A DNA stretch of 64,000 nucleotides from Closterium sp. NIES-65. Lineage: Eukaryota > Streptophyta > Zygnematophyceae > Desmidiales > Closteriaceae. The notes beneath the pieces were generated by a model. It saw only the letters and a program-made list of their open reading frames with translations. It was not told where the DNA came from and made no database searches. The stretch is taken from NCBI GenBank assembly GCA_948144175.1, contig CANXME010000502.1, positions 31,182-95,181 on the forward strand, read 5' to 3'. Positions 1 through 10,900 of the stretch are shown in pieces. How positions within the stretch are numbered: the first letter of the stretch is position 1; every line of letters begins with the position of its first letter. Both the position numbers and the translations under genes were made by a program.

Positions 1-1
1 T

Positions 2-1875
2 CCTACTGTCACGCGTCTCCTGGCTACTGCTGTCACTGACCCCTCCTTCGAGTCGTCTGCTGCGTCTGCCCTTGTCACTGAGCTTGTCGACTTTGCTGCA
101 CGCTGTCGTCTAGACTACGCTGCTCGTCTTGTCACTGAGTCTGAGTCCGCCTGTCCTCCGTCCGTCGGGGGTGAGTGTGCCCTTGGCACGGACGTCCTTG
201 AGGACAGGCAGGAGGAGTTCCAGTGTCTGGCCGCCGCTTCACCTCGTCTCGCGTCTGTACTGCTAGCCCCTGAGGGAGACCCGGATGCACCAGACATCCC
301 GACTCCGCGCTCTTACGCGGAGGCGATAGAGGGTCCCTACTCCTCTCAGTGGCAGGCAGCTATGGATGCAGAGATGGCTTCCTGGAAGTCCACAGGCACC
401 TACGTTGACGCTGTTCCCCCTCCTGGGGCAAACATCGTCAGTGGCATGTGGATTTTCAGGGTGAAGCAGCCGCCGGGTTCTCCGCCTGTCTTCAAGGCGC
501 GTTACGTGGCTCGTGGCTTCAGTCAGCGGCAGGGGGTTGACTACTTTCAGACCTTCTCCCCCACCCCGAAGATGACCACTCTTCGGGTTCTGCTGCACGT
601 TGCTGCTCACCGTGACTACGAGCTCCACTCTCTTGACTTCAGCACAGCTTTCTTGCAGGGCAGCCTGCACGAGGAGATCTGGCTGCGTCGCCCACCTGGC
701 TTCACTGGGTCTTTCCCTCCTGGTACCCAGTGGAGTCTCCGGCGTCCAGTCTACGGTCTCCGCCAGGCGCCACGTGAGTGGCACGACACACTGAGGACTA
801 CGCTCGCGGCACTTGGGTTTGCTCCTTCCACTGCCGACCCGTCGCTGTTCTGCGCACCGACACCTCTCTGCCGCCGTTCTACATCCTCGTGTACGTCGAC
901 GACTTGGTCTTTGCCACAGCTGACACTGCTGGACTCGCCTACGTGAAGTCCGAGCTGCAGAAGAGACACACGTGCACTGACCTGGGTGAACTGCGCAGCT
1001 ACCTTGGCTTGCAGATCACCCGGGACAGAGCACGCCGCACCATTACCCTGACTCAGTCACACATGGTGCAGCAGGTCCTTCAGCGCTTCGGCTTCACGTA
1101 CTCCTCGCCTCAGGCCACTCCTCTGCCTACTCGCCACTCGCTCTCAGCTCTGCCTTCGGATGAGTCCGTAGAGTCGAGTGGCCCGTTTGCAGAGCTTGTT
1201 GGCTGTCTCATGTACCTGATGACCTGCACACGACCTGACCTCGCATACCCTCTTAGCATTCTCGCACGCTTTGTTGCTCCTGGGAGACACCGACCAGAGC
1301 ACATGGCTGCAGCGAAGAGGATGTTGCGCTACTTGTGCAGTACGTCGGGCATGGGGCTAGTGCTTGGAGGGCGCAGTCCAGTGGTCCTCACTGGGCACGC
1401 AGACGCTTCTTGGGCTGACGACCAGGGTACGCAGCGGTCGTCACAGGGTTACACCTTCAGCCTTGGTTCCGGCTCTGTCTCGTGGCGGGCTACCCGCTCG
1501 TCTTCTGTTCTCGGCTCCAGTTGTGAGGCTGAGATCTACGCTGGGGCTATGGCTGCACAGGAGTTACGCTGGCTCACCTACCTGCTGACCGACCTTGGAG
1601 AGCAGCCTCGTTCTCCTCCAGTCCTGTACGTAGACAACAAGGCCATGCTGGCCTTGTGTCGAGAGCAGCGACTGGAGCACAGAACGAAGCACATTGCTCT
1701 TCGCTACTTTCTTGCTCGTGAGCTACAGCAGCGTGGACAGCTGCGACTTGCGTACGTGGCCTCTGAGGCCAAGACTGCTGATGTCTTCACCAAGGCACTT
1801 GCGCCTTGTGATCATCAGCGTTGCTGCACGCAGTTGGGTCTTGTGCCTGTCTTGCCTCACTTGCTCTCCTCTTGA
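2..1875 (+). pseudogene. copia pol C-terminal part (reverse transcriptase and RNase H), frameshifted
   Basis: The frame starting at base 2 reads through the linker before RT and into the RVT_2-type reverse transcriptase. It shows the MWIFRVK, LDFSTAFLQG and YGLRQAPREW motifs typical of copia RT. Near 848-849 one T is missing relative to copy A2 (TT instead of TTT), so the frame changes from phase 2 to phase 1. The new frame carries the catalytic YVDD (892-903) and the Ty1/copia RNase H (HADASW, SSSCEAEIY, YVDNKAML), ending at a TGA at 1873-1875. Unlike A2, this copy keeps the arginine codon near 1743, so its C-terminus is complete. RT would copy the genomic RNA in cytoplasmic particles and RNase H would degrade the template. 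With the frameshift no complete RT is expected. I infer a dead copy, although a single-base assembly error in a T run is possible. Confidence 0.88.
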
Positions 1876-2072
1876 CCTTGCTTGTACTTTCGCATATATA
1901 TACTCTTGCTCTTGTATATCTCTATATATGATCTTGCATGTGAACTGGCCTTGTGGCCTTTGAACTTGTGCTCGGAATGCGTGGTGACCTTGTGATCCAC
2001 CCTGAGCTTTGCTTTGCTTTGCTTGACCGGTCTTGTGACCCCTTGTTCTCCCCCACTTTGCCTATGGGGGTA

Positions 2073-2204
2073 TGTCAGAACTTATAGCTTACTTGTTTCT
2101 GTAGGCTATAGTGGGGTATCCCATAGGGGGTACAACCCAATTAGGGTTTCCTATTTGTACTCACTTCGTTCATAGTCATTCCACTTCTCGTTCGTACTTT
2201 CTCA
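2073..2204 (+). repeat. 3' LTR of element A copy A1
   Basis: A 132-bp LTR running from TGTCAGAAC to TTTCTCA, with the usual TG...CA ends. It aligns with the 131-bp LTRs of A2 and A3 but differs at roughly ten positions, mostly in the last 35 bases. A2's own two LTRs differ at one position. The coding part of A1 is much closer to A2 than its LTR is. Confidence 0.88.
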
Positions 2205-3848
2205 TGTTCTTGATTTTTTGCACACGCTAGGCCCTAGCTCTTGCTATTTTGCACTCGGTAGGCCCTTGTTCTTGCAATTTTGCACACGCTAGGCTCTTGT
2301 TCTTTTTATTTTGCACACGCTAGGCCCTCGCTCTTGCTATTTCGTGAACGCTAGGCTTTTGTTCTTGATTTTTTGCACACACTAGGCCCTTGCTCTTGCT
2401 ATTTTGCACTCCCTAGGCCCTTGTTCTTGCAATTTTGCACACGGTAGGTCCTTGCTCTTGCAATTTTGCACACGCTAGGCCCTTGTTCTTTTTATTTTGC
2501 ATACGCTAGGCCCTTGTTCTTTTTATTTTGCACACGCTATGCCCTTGTTCTTTTGATTTTGCACACGCTATGCCCTTGTTCTTTTTATTTTGCACACGCT
2601 AGGCCCTTGTTCTTGCAATTTTGCACATGCTAGACCCTTGTTCTTTTTATTTTGCACACCCTAGGCCCTTGTTCTTGCTATTTTGCGAACGCTAGGCCCT
2701 TGTTCTTGATTTTTTGCACACGCTAGGCCCTTGCTCTTGCTATTTTGCACTCGGTAGGCCCTTGTTCTTGCAATTTTGCACACGCTAGGCCCTTGTTCTT
2801 TTTATTTTGCACATGCTAGGCCCTTGTTCTTTTTATTTTGCACACGCTAGGCCCTTGTTCTTGATATTTTGCACACGCTATGCCCTTGTTCTTTTTATTT
2901 TGCACACGCTTGGCCCTTGTTCTTGCAATTTTGCACATGCTAGACCCTTGTTCTTGAAATTTTGCACACGCTAGTCCCTCGCTCTTGCTATTTCGTGAAC
3001 GCTAGGCCCTTGTTTTTGATTTTTTGCACACGCTAGGCCCTTGCTCTTGCTATTTTGCACTCCCTAGGCCCTTGTTCTTGCGATTTTGCACACGGTAGGT
3101 CCTTGCTCTTGCAATTTTGCACACGCTAGGCCCTTGTTCTTTTTATTTTGCATACGCTAGGCCCTTGTTCTTTTTATTTTGCACACGCTATGCCCTTGTT
3201 CTTTTTATTTTGCACACGCTATGCCCTTGTTCTTTTTATTTTGCACACGCTAGGCCCTTGTTCTTGCAATTTCGCACATGCTAGACACTTGTTCTTTTTA
3301 TTTTGCACACCCTAGACCCTTGTTTTTGCTATTTCGCGAACGCTAGGCCCTTGTTCTTGATTTTTTGCACACGCTAGGCCCTTGCTCTTGCTATTTTGCA
3401 CTCGGTAGGCCCTTGTTCTTGCAATTTTGCACACGCTAGGCCCTTGTTCTTGCAATTTTGCACACGCTAGGCCCTTGTTCTTATTTTTTTGCACACACTA
3501 GGCCCTTCTTCTTTTTATTTTGCACACGCTAGGCCCTTATTCTTGCTAGTTTGCACATGCTATGCCTTTGTTCTTTTTTTTTTGCACACGCTAGGCCCTT
3601 GTTCTTGCAATTTTGCACACGCAAGACCCTTGTTCGTTTTATTTTGCACACGCTAGGCCCTTGTTCTTGATTTTTTGCACACGTTAGGCCCTTGCTCTTG
3701 CTATTTTGCACTCGCTAGGCCCTTGTTCTTGCAATTTTGCACACGCTAGTTGTTTTTTTTTATTTTGCACACGCTAGGCCCTTCTTCTTTTTATTTTGCA
3801 CACGCAAGGCCCTTGTTCTTGCTATTTCACGAACGCTAGGCCCTTGTT
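2205..3848 (+). repeat. 31-bp satellite, forward orientation (array S1)
   Basis: Tandem 31-bp monomers with the core GCTAGGCCCTTGTTCTT followed by a variable AT-rich segment and TTTTGCACAC. Monomer types differ in the segment after TTGTTC: TTTTTATTTTGC, TTGCAATTTTGC, TTGATTTTTTGC, TTGCTATTTCGTGAAC and TTGCTATTTTGCACTC. Here the GCTAGGCCC strand is plus. No gene is present; long open frames are a side effect of stop-poor monomers. Confidence 0.95.
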
Positions 3849-6628
3849 GCATGTGCAAAATTGCAAGAACAAGGGTCTAGCATGTGCAAAATTGCAAGAA
3901 CAAGGGCCAAGCGTGTGCAAAATAAAAAGAACAAGGGCATAGCTTGTGCAAAATAGCAAGAACAAGGGCCTAGCGAGTGCAAAATAGCAAGAGCAAGGAC
4001 CTACCGTGTGCAAAATCGCAAGAACAAGGGCCTAGGGAGTGCAAAATAGCAAGAGCAAGGGCCTAGCGTGTGCAAAAAATCAAGAACAAGGGCCTAGCGT
4101 TCACGAAATAGCAAGAGCAAGGGCCTAGCGTGTGCAAAATAAAAAGAACAAGGGTCTAGCATGTGCAAAATTGCAAGAACAAGGGCCAAGCGTGTGCAAA
4201 ATATAAAGAACAAGGGCATAGCGTGTGCAAAATAAAAAGAACAAGGGCATAGCGTGTGCAAAATAGCAAGAACAAAGGCCTAGCGTGTGCAAAATAAAAA
4301 GAACAAGGGTCTAGAATGTGCAAAATTGCAAGAACCAGGGCCTAGCATGTGCAAAATTGCAAGAACAAGGGCCGAGGGTGTGCAAAATAAAAAGAACAAG
4401 GGCCTAGCGTGTGCAAAATGAAAAGAACAAGGGCCTAGCGTGTGCAAAATTGCAAGAACAAGGGCCTAGCATGTGCAAAATTGCAAGAACAAAGGCCTAG
4501 TGAGTGCAAAATAGCAAGAGGAAGGGCCTAGCGTGTGCAAAAAATCAAGAACAAGGGCCTAGCGTTCGCGAAATAGCAAGTACAAGGGCCTAGGGTGTGC
4601 AAAATAAAAAGAACAAGGGTCTAGCATGTGCAAAATTGCAAGAACAAGGGCCTAGCGTGTGCAAAAAATCAAGAACAAGGGCATAGCGTGTGCAAAATAG
4701 CAAGAACAAGGGCCTAGCGTGTGCAAAATAAAAAGAACAAGGGCCTAGCGTGTGGAAAAAAAAAAGAACAAGGGCCTAGCATGTGCAAAATTGCAAGAAA
4801 AAGGGCCTAGCGTGTGCAAAATTGCAAGAACAAGGGCCTAGCGAGTGCAAAATAGCAAGAGCAAGGGCCTAGCGTGTGCAAAAAATCAAGAACAAGGGCC
4901 TAGCGTTCGCGAAATAGCAAGAACAAGGGCCTAGCGTGTGCAAAATAAAAAGAACAAGGGTCTAGCATGTGCAAAATTGCAAGAACAAGGGCCTAGCGTG
5001 TGCAAAATAAAAAGAACAAGGGCATAGCGTGTGCAAAATAGCAAGAACAAAGGCCTAGCGTGTGCAAAATAAAAAGAACAAGGGTCTAGCATGTGCAAAA
5101 TTGCAAGAACAAGGGCCAAGCGTGTGCAAAATAAAAAGAACAAGGGCATAGCGTGTGCAAAATAGCAAGAACAAGGGCCTAGCGTGTGCAAAATAAAAAG
5201 AACAAGGGTCTAGCATGTGCAAAATTGCAAGAACAAGGGCCAAGCGTGTGCAAAATAAAAAGAACAAGGGCATAGCTTGTGCAAAATAGCAAGAACAAGG
5301 GCCTAGCGAGTGCAAAATAGCAAGAGCAAGGGCCTAGCGTGTGCAAAAAATAAAGAACAAGGGCCTAGCGTTCACGAAATAGCAAGAGCAAGGGCCTAGC
5401 GTGTGCAAAATAAAAAGAACAAGGGTCTAGCAAGTGCAAAATTGCAAGAACAAGGGCCAAGCGTGTGCAAAATATAAAGAACAAGGGCATAGCGTGTGCA
5501 AAATAGCAAGAACAAGGGCCTAGCGTGTGCAAAATAAAAAGAACAAGGGCCTAGCGTGTGCAAAAAAAAAAAGAACAAGGGCCTAGCGTGTGCAAAATTG
5601 CAAGAACAAGGGCCTAGCGAGTGCAAAATAGCAAGAGCAAGGGCCTAACGTGTGCAAAAAATCAAGAACAAAGGCCTAGCGTTCACGAAATAGCAAGAGC
5701 AAGGGCCTAGCGTGTGCAAAATAAAACGAACAAGGGTCTAGCGTGTGCAAAATTGCAAGAACAAGGGCCTAGCGTGTGCAAAAAAAAAAGAACAAAGGCA
5801 TAGCGTGTGCAAACTAGCAAGAATAAGGGCCTAGCGTGTGCAAAAAAAAAAGAAGAAGGGCCTAGTGTGTGGAAAAAAATAAGAACAAGGGCCTAGCGTG
5901 TGCAAAATTGTAAGAACAAGGGCCTAGCGTGTGCAAAATTGCAATAACAAGGGCCTACCGAGTGCAAAATAGCAAGAGCAAGGGCCTAGCGTGTGCAAAA
6001 AATCAAGAACAAGGGCCTAGCGTTCGCGAAATAGCAAGAACAAGGGCCTAGGGTGTGCAAAATAAAAAGAACAAGTGTCTAGCATGTGCGAAATTGCAAG
6101 CACAAGGGCCTAGCGTGTGCAAAATAAAAAGAACAAGGGCATAGCGTGTGCAAAATAAAAAGAACAAGGGCATAGCGTGTGCAAAATAAAAGAACAAGGG
6201 CCTAGCGTATGCAAAATAAAAAGAACAAGGGCCTAGCGTGTGCAAAATTGCAAGAGCAAGGACCTACCGTGTGCAAAATCGCAAGAACAAGGGACTAGGG
6301 AGTGCAAAATAGCAAGAGCAAGGGCCTAGCGTATGCAAAAAATCAAGAACAAGGGCCTAGCGTTCACGAAATAGCAAGAGCGAGGGCCTAGCGTGTGCAA
6401 AATAAAAAGAACAAGGGTCTAGCATGTGAAAAATTGCAAGAACAAGGGCCAAGCGTGTGCAAAATAAAAAGAACAAGGGCATAGGGTGTGCAAAATAGCA
6501 AGAACAAGGGCCTAGCGTGTGCAAATAAAAAGAACAAGGGCCTAGCGTGTGCAAAATAAAAATAACAAGGGCCTAGCGTGTGCAAAATTGAAAGAACAAG
6601 GGCCTACCGAGTGCAAAATTGCAAGAAC
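3849..6628 (-). repeat. 31-bp satellite, reverse orientation (array S2)
   Basis: The same 31-bp family, now with the reverse complement on the plus strand (GTGTGCAAAA ... AACAAGGGCCTAGC). The switch from S1 lies at about 3848, inside GCCCTTGTTGCATGTGC. The part from 4807 to 6628 is an almost exact inverted copy of 27828-29650, including rare monomers. The part from about 4100 to 4800 carries rare variants also found, inverted, near 39650-40250. Confidence 0.95.
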
Positions 6629-6994
6629 TGTTGGGTGCAAAATACTATTTTTGCACTGCAACCAGCCGCCTGCGTGATGTTATGCATTTTGTGTCTGTTC
6701 TGTGTGCATTCGTCTTCGCACTTCGTTTCATGTGTTGTTGCTGTGGGATCATGTTCGGTCATGATGGATCATGACGACTCATGTTCGTTCATGTCGACTC
6801 GTGTCCGCTCATGTTTGTTTTCGTCGACGAACATGTGCGTTCATGAATTTTCTGTGTTTCATGAATGCACTGTGTTTCATGAACTTTTTGTGTTTCATGA
6901 ATGCTATGTGTTTCATGAATGTCGAATTGTTTTCATGTGTGCTGTTGAGAGTGTCGAGTGTGTTGAGTTAGGGGCTCGATTGTTTGACCAGCCT

Positions 6995-7234
6995 CATTGA
7001 CCATTTCGCGCTGGTCAATGAAAAAGTGCGCGAAGTCAGGACCCGCGCGTGGGGTCCTGACACGCGCGTGTGGTCGTGCAGGGCCCACGCGTGTGTCGCC
7101 ACTGTTTCGATCGTGCACAGTGCGCACGATCGATACAAGACGGAGCGACATGATCGCTCTGTCACGCGCAGGACAACGCACGATCGCGTCAGCGATCGTC
7201 TTGTCCTGCACGACCGAGAAATATCTCGGTCGTG
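6995..7234 (+). other. chain of six inverted repeats inside the element B LTR
   Basis: Consecutive stem-forming pairs: CATTGACCA/TGGTCAATG (6995-7020), TCAGGACCC/GGGTCCTGA (7036-7060), TCGATCGTGC/GCACGATCGA (7107-7133), GACGGAGCGA/TCGCTCTGTC (7139-7163, one G:U in this copy), AGGACAA...ACGATCGC/GCGATCGT...TTGTCCT (7170-7207), and CACGACCGAGA/TCTCGGTCGTG (7209-7234, loop AATA). All are also present in the other three full-length LTRs. They could structure the LTR transcript or bind dimeric regulators; the function is unknown. Confidence 0.8.
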
Positions 7235-7632
7235 ATGAGGGGCACGTGGGGCACGTGGGGCACGCGAGATTTTACGGTTGACTAACGGGATTTCGCGCTG
7301 ACCAGGCGAGCAGGAAAATTCGCCAGAAAGTCGCGCTGCTTTGCGTCATTATTTCGACAGGGGCACAAAACGGTAAAGTCCGTTTGTAACTGAAGAAAAC
7401 GGTAAACCCACACGAGTGCTCATGATTTGTACACGAGCGATCATGAATGTTCACGAGGGGAGTCAGCAGGAGAATTTGGCAGCAGTGCAGTGGAAGACAG
7501 TTATTCTACAGAGGCAGATCAAGCCAAATTCTGAAGCAGTTTTACAACCGTTTTCATGACAGCAAAGCGAAGACCTGGACGACAGTTAGACAACTGTTTT
7601 GTGTGTTCTCCTTTGTGCACCTAGGACCTCTC

Positions 7633-7639
7633 TTATATG
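7633..7639 (+). promoter_or_regulatory. possible TATA box of element B LTR
   Basis: TTATATG lies about 245 bp before the 3' end of the LTR, following a pyrimidine-rich CCTCTC. That position would give a short R-U5. It is the best TATA-like match in this part of the LTR, but no transcript data exist and the assignment is weak. Confidence 0.3.
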
Positions 7640-7884
7640 TGTGCTTGTATTTGCTTTTATCAACAATGCTTTCATGATTTTCAAGCTTACAATCTACTAC
7701 TACGTATTGACGAGAGTAGATACACAACGAACTTCTGCCGAAACTCTGCTCTACCAGAACGCTCATTCTGCAAACTAAGTGTGGCATAACTACTCGCTTG
7801 TTTCACAAGTGATGTTAAGTGTTGCCTAGCTTATGTTTGTGGTTCTGAGTTAATCGCTTCCGCATAGTACTTAGACTTAACACG

Positions 7885-7899
7885 TGGTATCAGAGCTGG
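7885..7899 (+). other. primer binding site of element B (B1)
   Basis: TGGTATCAGAGCTGG lies two bases after the 5' LTR. TGGTATCAGAGC is the classic plant copia site complementary to the 3' end of initiator tRNA-Met, which primes minus-strand DNA synthesis. Confidence 0.92.
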
Positions 7900-7927
7900 T
7901 CATTAGTCGTTCCTGACGTACTCGACA

Positions 7928-10900
7928 ATGGGAGAGACTGGTGAAGAAGGGAACTCAGCCCCCGCGAGCAGTGGTAGCCAGGAATCTGGAGTATCCGCGC
8001 ATAGGGGAGCACGGACGAACCAGGGCCCGCTGCTAAGGGATGTGTTGAAGAACTTCACAGTTGAAAAATTCAGTGGTGAAGGGTACGACGACTGGTCCTG
8101 GAAGATGCAGCTGTACTTTCGGCAGATTGGCCTTCTCAAGCTGATGATAGGCACCGAGAAACGACCAAGCACCCCGGAGCTGCAGAACGAGTGGGACGAG
8201 CGCTCATCCGCCGGGTACTACATTCTGTCCCAGAGTTTGGATCTCGCCCAACGCCAACACATCATGCACCTCCTCCCGGAGGAAGAGTGTGGACCCAAGG
8301 CATGGAGGGTGCTCAAGGATCTGCATGCCCCTACATCCGTTGTAGCTACCCTCATGCTGGAGAGGGAGCTCTCCTCACTTCGCCTCAGTGAAGGAGAACC
8401 CGTTCAACCCGTCCTTGACAAGTTGAGAGACCTCTACGCCAAACTCGCCATCGCTGGAATTGTCTACCCCGAACAAACCAAATGCATGAAGATGTTGTCG
8501 CTGCTGCCGGAGTCATGGATGATCTTCACAAGCGGCCTGAGCCTCCCTCAAAACCAGAGCTCTTGGACCTTGGAGTGGATCCGCACCAAAATCCTCGAGG
8601 AGGACTTCAGGAGGCGCCAACTGAGGGGAGGTGAAGAGGGGAGCAGCAGCTACGCCATGCAAGGAGGAAAACGGGGCAGAGGCAAGAAATGGCAAGGGGC
8701 TGGGAGAGGAGCGTCCAAGGAGGAGGAGCCCTCCACCCAGCAAGGCGGTAGAGGAGCAGGACGTGGTGGCGGCCGAGGCGGCAGAGGGGGAGGAAGGGGA
8801 CCGGGGAGAATGGAGGGCAAGTGCTGGTACTGTGAGAAAGTGGGCCACCCGTGGTTCAAGTGCAGGACTAAACCCACCTGGTGGACCCCCTCCAACAGGA
8901 CTCAAGATGGGAGCGGCGCCGGAGCGGTTGCCGATGATGAACCGACCGAGCAGGAGGAGAGGGAAGCCGGTCAGTTCTTCCACGTTGGAGAGCCGGATGA
9001 GAACGCAGTGGTCGCCCATGCTGGAGCTGCACTGCACCCGCTCAACACGTGGATTCTAGACACAGGAGCGGCATGGACCATGACTCCAAGGGCCGATCTC
9101 CTTGACCAAGTGGGGACTGCACCGATTGCGAAGGTGAAGTCGGCATCCGGGCACGCTCTCAAGGTGACGGGGGTGGGACGTGCTGCATTCAAAGGAGCCG
9201 ATGGCAAACCAGTGGTGCTGAGTGATGTGCTTCTTGTCCCTGACCTTAAAGCTAACCTGATCTCCCTCAGGAAACTAGGCAAGTGCGGGGTCAGTACCAC
9301 CACCGAAGGAGCCAAGACATTCAGGGGGCAGCTGGGAAAGCGGGTGTTGTGGGACCTTCACGAAAGCCGTGACATCTGCAACTCCATGTGGCAGCTTCCT
9401 GTGATGGCATGGGGCAAAGAGGGTGGACCTGAGGGGGAGTGTAACGCTGTAGCTGCAGAGGAACTGAAGGTCTCAGCAAGGAACGGTGAAACCGACTGGA
9501 TGACAGCTCACCGTCGCCTCGGGCACATTGCAATGCCCGCACTGCAGCAACTGCAAAAGGAGGAAGGAGTCAAGGGACTGAAGCTGACAGGTGCAGCAAC
9601 AACCCACAAGTGTGAAACTTGCTTGCTAAGCAAGTTTACTCGGTTCCCGTTCCATGCAACCGAAGGTGGCGGCAAGAAACTACTGGAGCTGGTGCACATG
9701 GATGTGGTGGGGCCGCTACCGGTTGTGGGGGAGCGTGGGGAGAAATACTTTCTCACTATCGTGGATGATTGGAGCCGAGTCACCTGGGCATACCCCATCA
9801 AGAAGAAGGACCACGTGCCGTCCATCATACGCGATGAATGGCTGCCGTTTGTGGAGAAACAATCCGGGGAAAAGGTGAAGCGGATCAGGACTGATAGGGG
9901 TGGGGAGTTCCTTGGGGAAGAATTGACTGCATGGCTGAAGAAGCAGGGCATCATTCGAGAGCTCACAACCTCTTATACTCCACAGTCCAACGGCATAGCG
10001 GAACGGGCGAATCGCACGGTGTTAGAGACGGCACGGGCACTTCTCATCGAGTCGGGGTTAGGGAACCCAAAGTGGCCACATGCTGTGCGCCACGCCACGG
10101 TGGTTAAGAACAGGGTGTTCACCAACGTCAGTGGTGAGTCATGGGTCCCCATGGAGAGGTGGCTTGGGAGGAAGCCGCCCATCGACATGCTGCGTGTGTT
10201 TGGCTGCATGGCTGTGGCCCACATCCCAAAGGCTCATCGCCACAAGTTGGGTGCAACAGCCGTGTGGTGTGTGCATTTGGGGTTGGCAGCCGAGAGCAAG
10301 GGGTGGCTGCTGTGGGAGCCGACCAAGGGAGTTGTGTTTGACAGCAGGGACGTCAAGTTTATGGAAGACATCACCTACGGGAGCTGGTCAAAGCAGCCAA
10401 AGGAGCAGAGCGTGCAGCAACTGCAGCAGGCAACCATGGGGTTTGATGCGGAGGAGTGGGTAGAAGCGGAAGGTGCAGCGGCACATGAAGAGGAGGGTGC
10501 AGCAGAGCTTCCTGTGGTCAAGGACGTGGAACCAAAGGCTGTACCTGAAGAACCTCACCCCTTAACTCGTGTGCTTCCTCCCACCCTTCCCCAAAGAAGG
10601 ACCCAAACCAAATCCCCTCCCACAGGCCGTGGTCTTTCACCCATGATTGAAAGGCAGATGCGAGCAGCCGCATTGAAGCTGAGAGACTACAAAGGAGCAA
10701 GGGGAGAGCAGCAGCAACCTGATGCCTTGCTGGTGCTTCAAAGTAGCTGTGACTCTGATGAGGAAGAGGAGGAAGTCTATTGCTTCATGGCACCCGCACC
10801 AACTCAACCGCTGAACATGGAAGAAGCGCTCAAAGGACTGGATAGGGACAAGTGGTTGGCGTCAATGGATGCTGAATACAACAGCCAAATGGAGAATGGG

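Larger units (their letters stand above)
1..2204 (+). mobile_element. Ty1/copia element A, copy A1, 3' half (5' part lies outside the window)
   Basis: The window opens inside the pol gene of an LTR retrotransposon on the plus strand. The part present is reverse transcriptase, RNase H, a 3' untranslated stretch (1876-2072) with AT-rich runs and a short G-rich tract just before the LTR, and the 3' LTR. The coding part is nearly identical to the minus-strand copy A2 at 29651-37109. The LTR and UTR differ more: the UTR lacks a short CTTG-rich segment found in A2. The five bases after the LTR are TGTTC; the matching left target duplication cannot be checked because that end is missing. A1 sits directly against the 31-bp satellite. 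Confidence 0.9.
6629..7882 (+). repeat. 5' LTR of element B copy B1
   Basis: A 1,254-bp LTR starting TGTTGGGTGC and ending GACTTAACA (TG...CA). Near the start it has the inverted pair GTGCAAAATA / TATTTTTGCAC. It then has many ATCATG/TCATG motifs and an 18-bp-spaced TTTCATGAA series at about 6840-6925. A run of hairpins follows at 6995-7234. It matches the other full LTRs (20744-21997, 26574-27827) in length. Three differences I found from those copies are all C-to-T or G-to-A at CpG sites: ATGATGGATC, CCTCATTGACC and GCTCTGTC. Confidence 0.95.

Noticed and set aside
2038-2050. Origin of the 31-bp satellite from element A, suggested by CCCTTGTTCT in its 3' UTR
   Set aside because: Only about ten bases are shared; too short to separate from chance.
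2205-6628. Open frames of 60-90 codons in the satellite encoding repeats such as HTLGPCSCNFAHARPLF
   Set aside because: They follow from a 31-bp stop-poor repeat; the same peptide appears in every array and changes phase each monomer.
8513-10463. Antisense and alternative-frame open frames over the gag-pol genes
   Set aside because: They are shadows of a GC-rich real frame and recur identically in all copies without recognisable domains.
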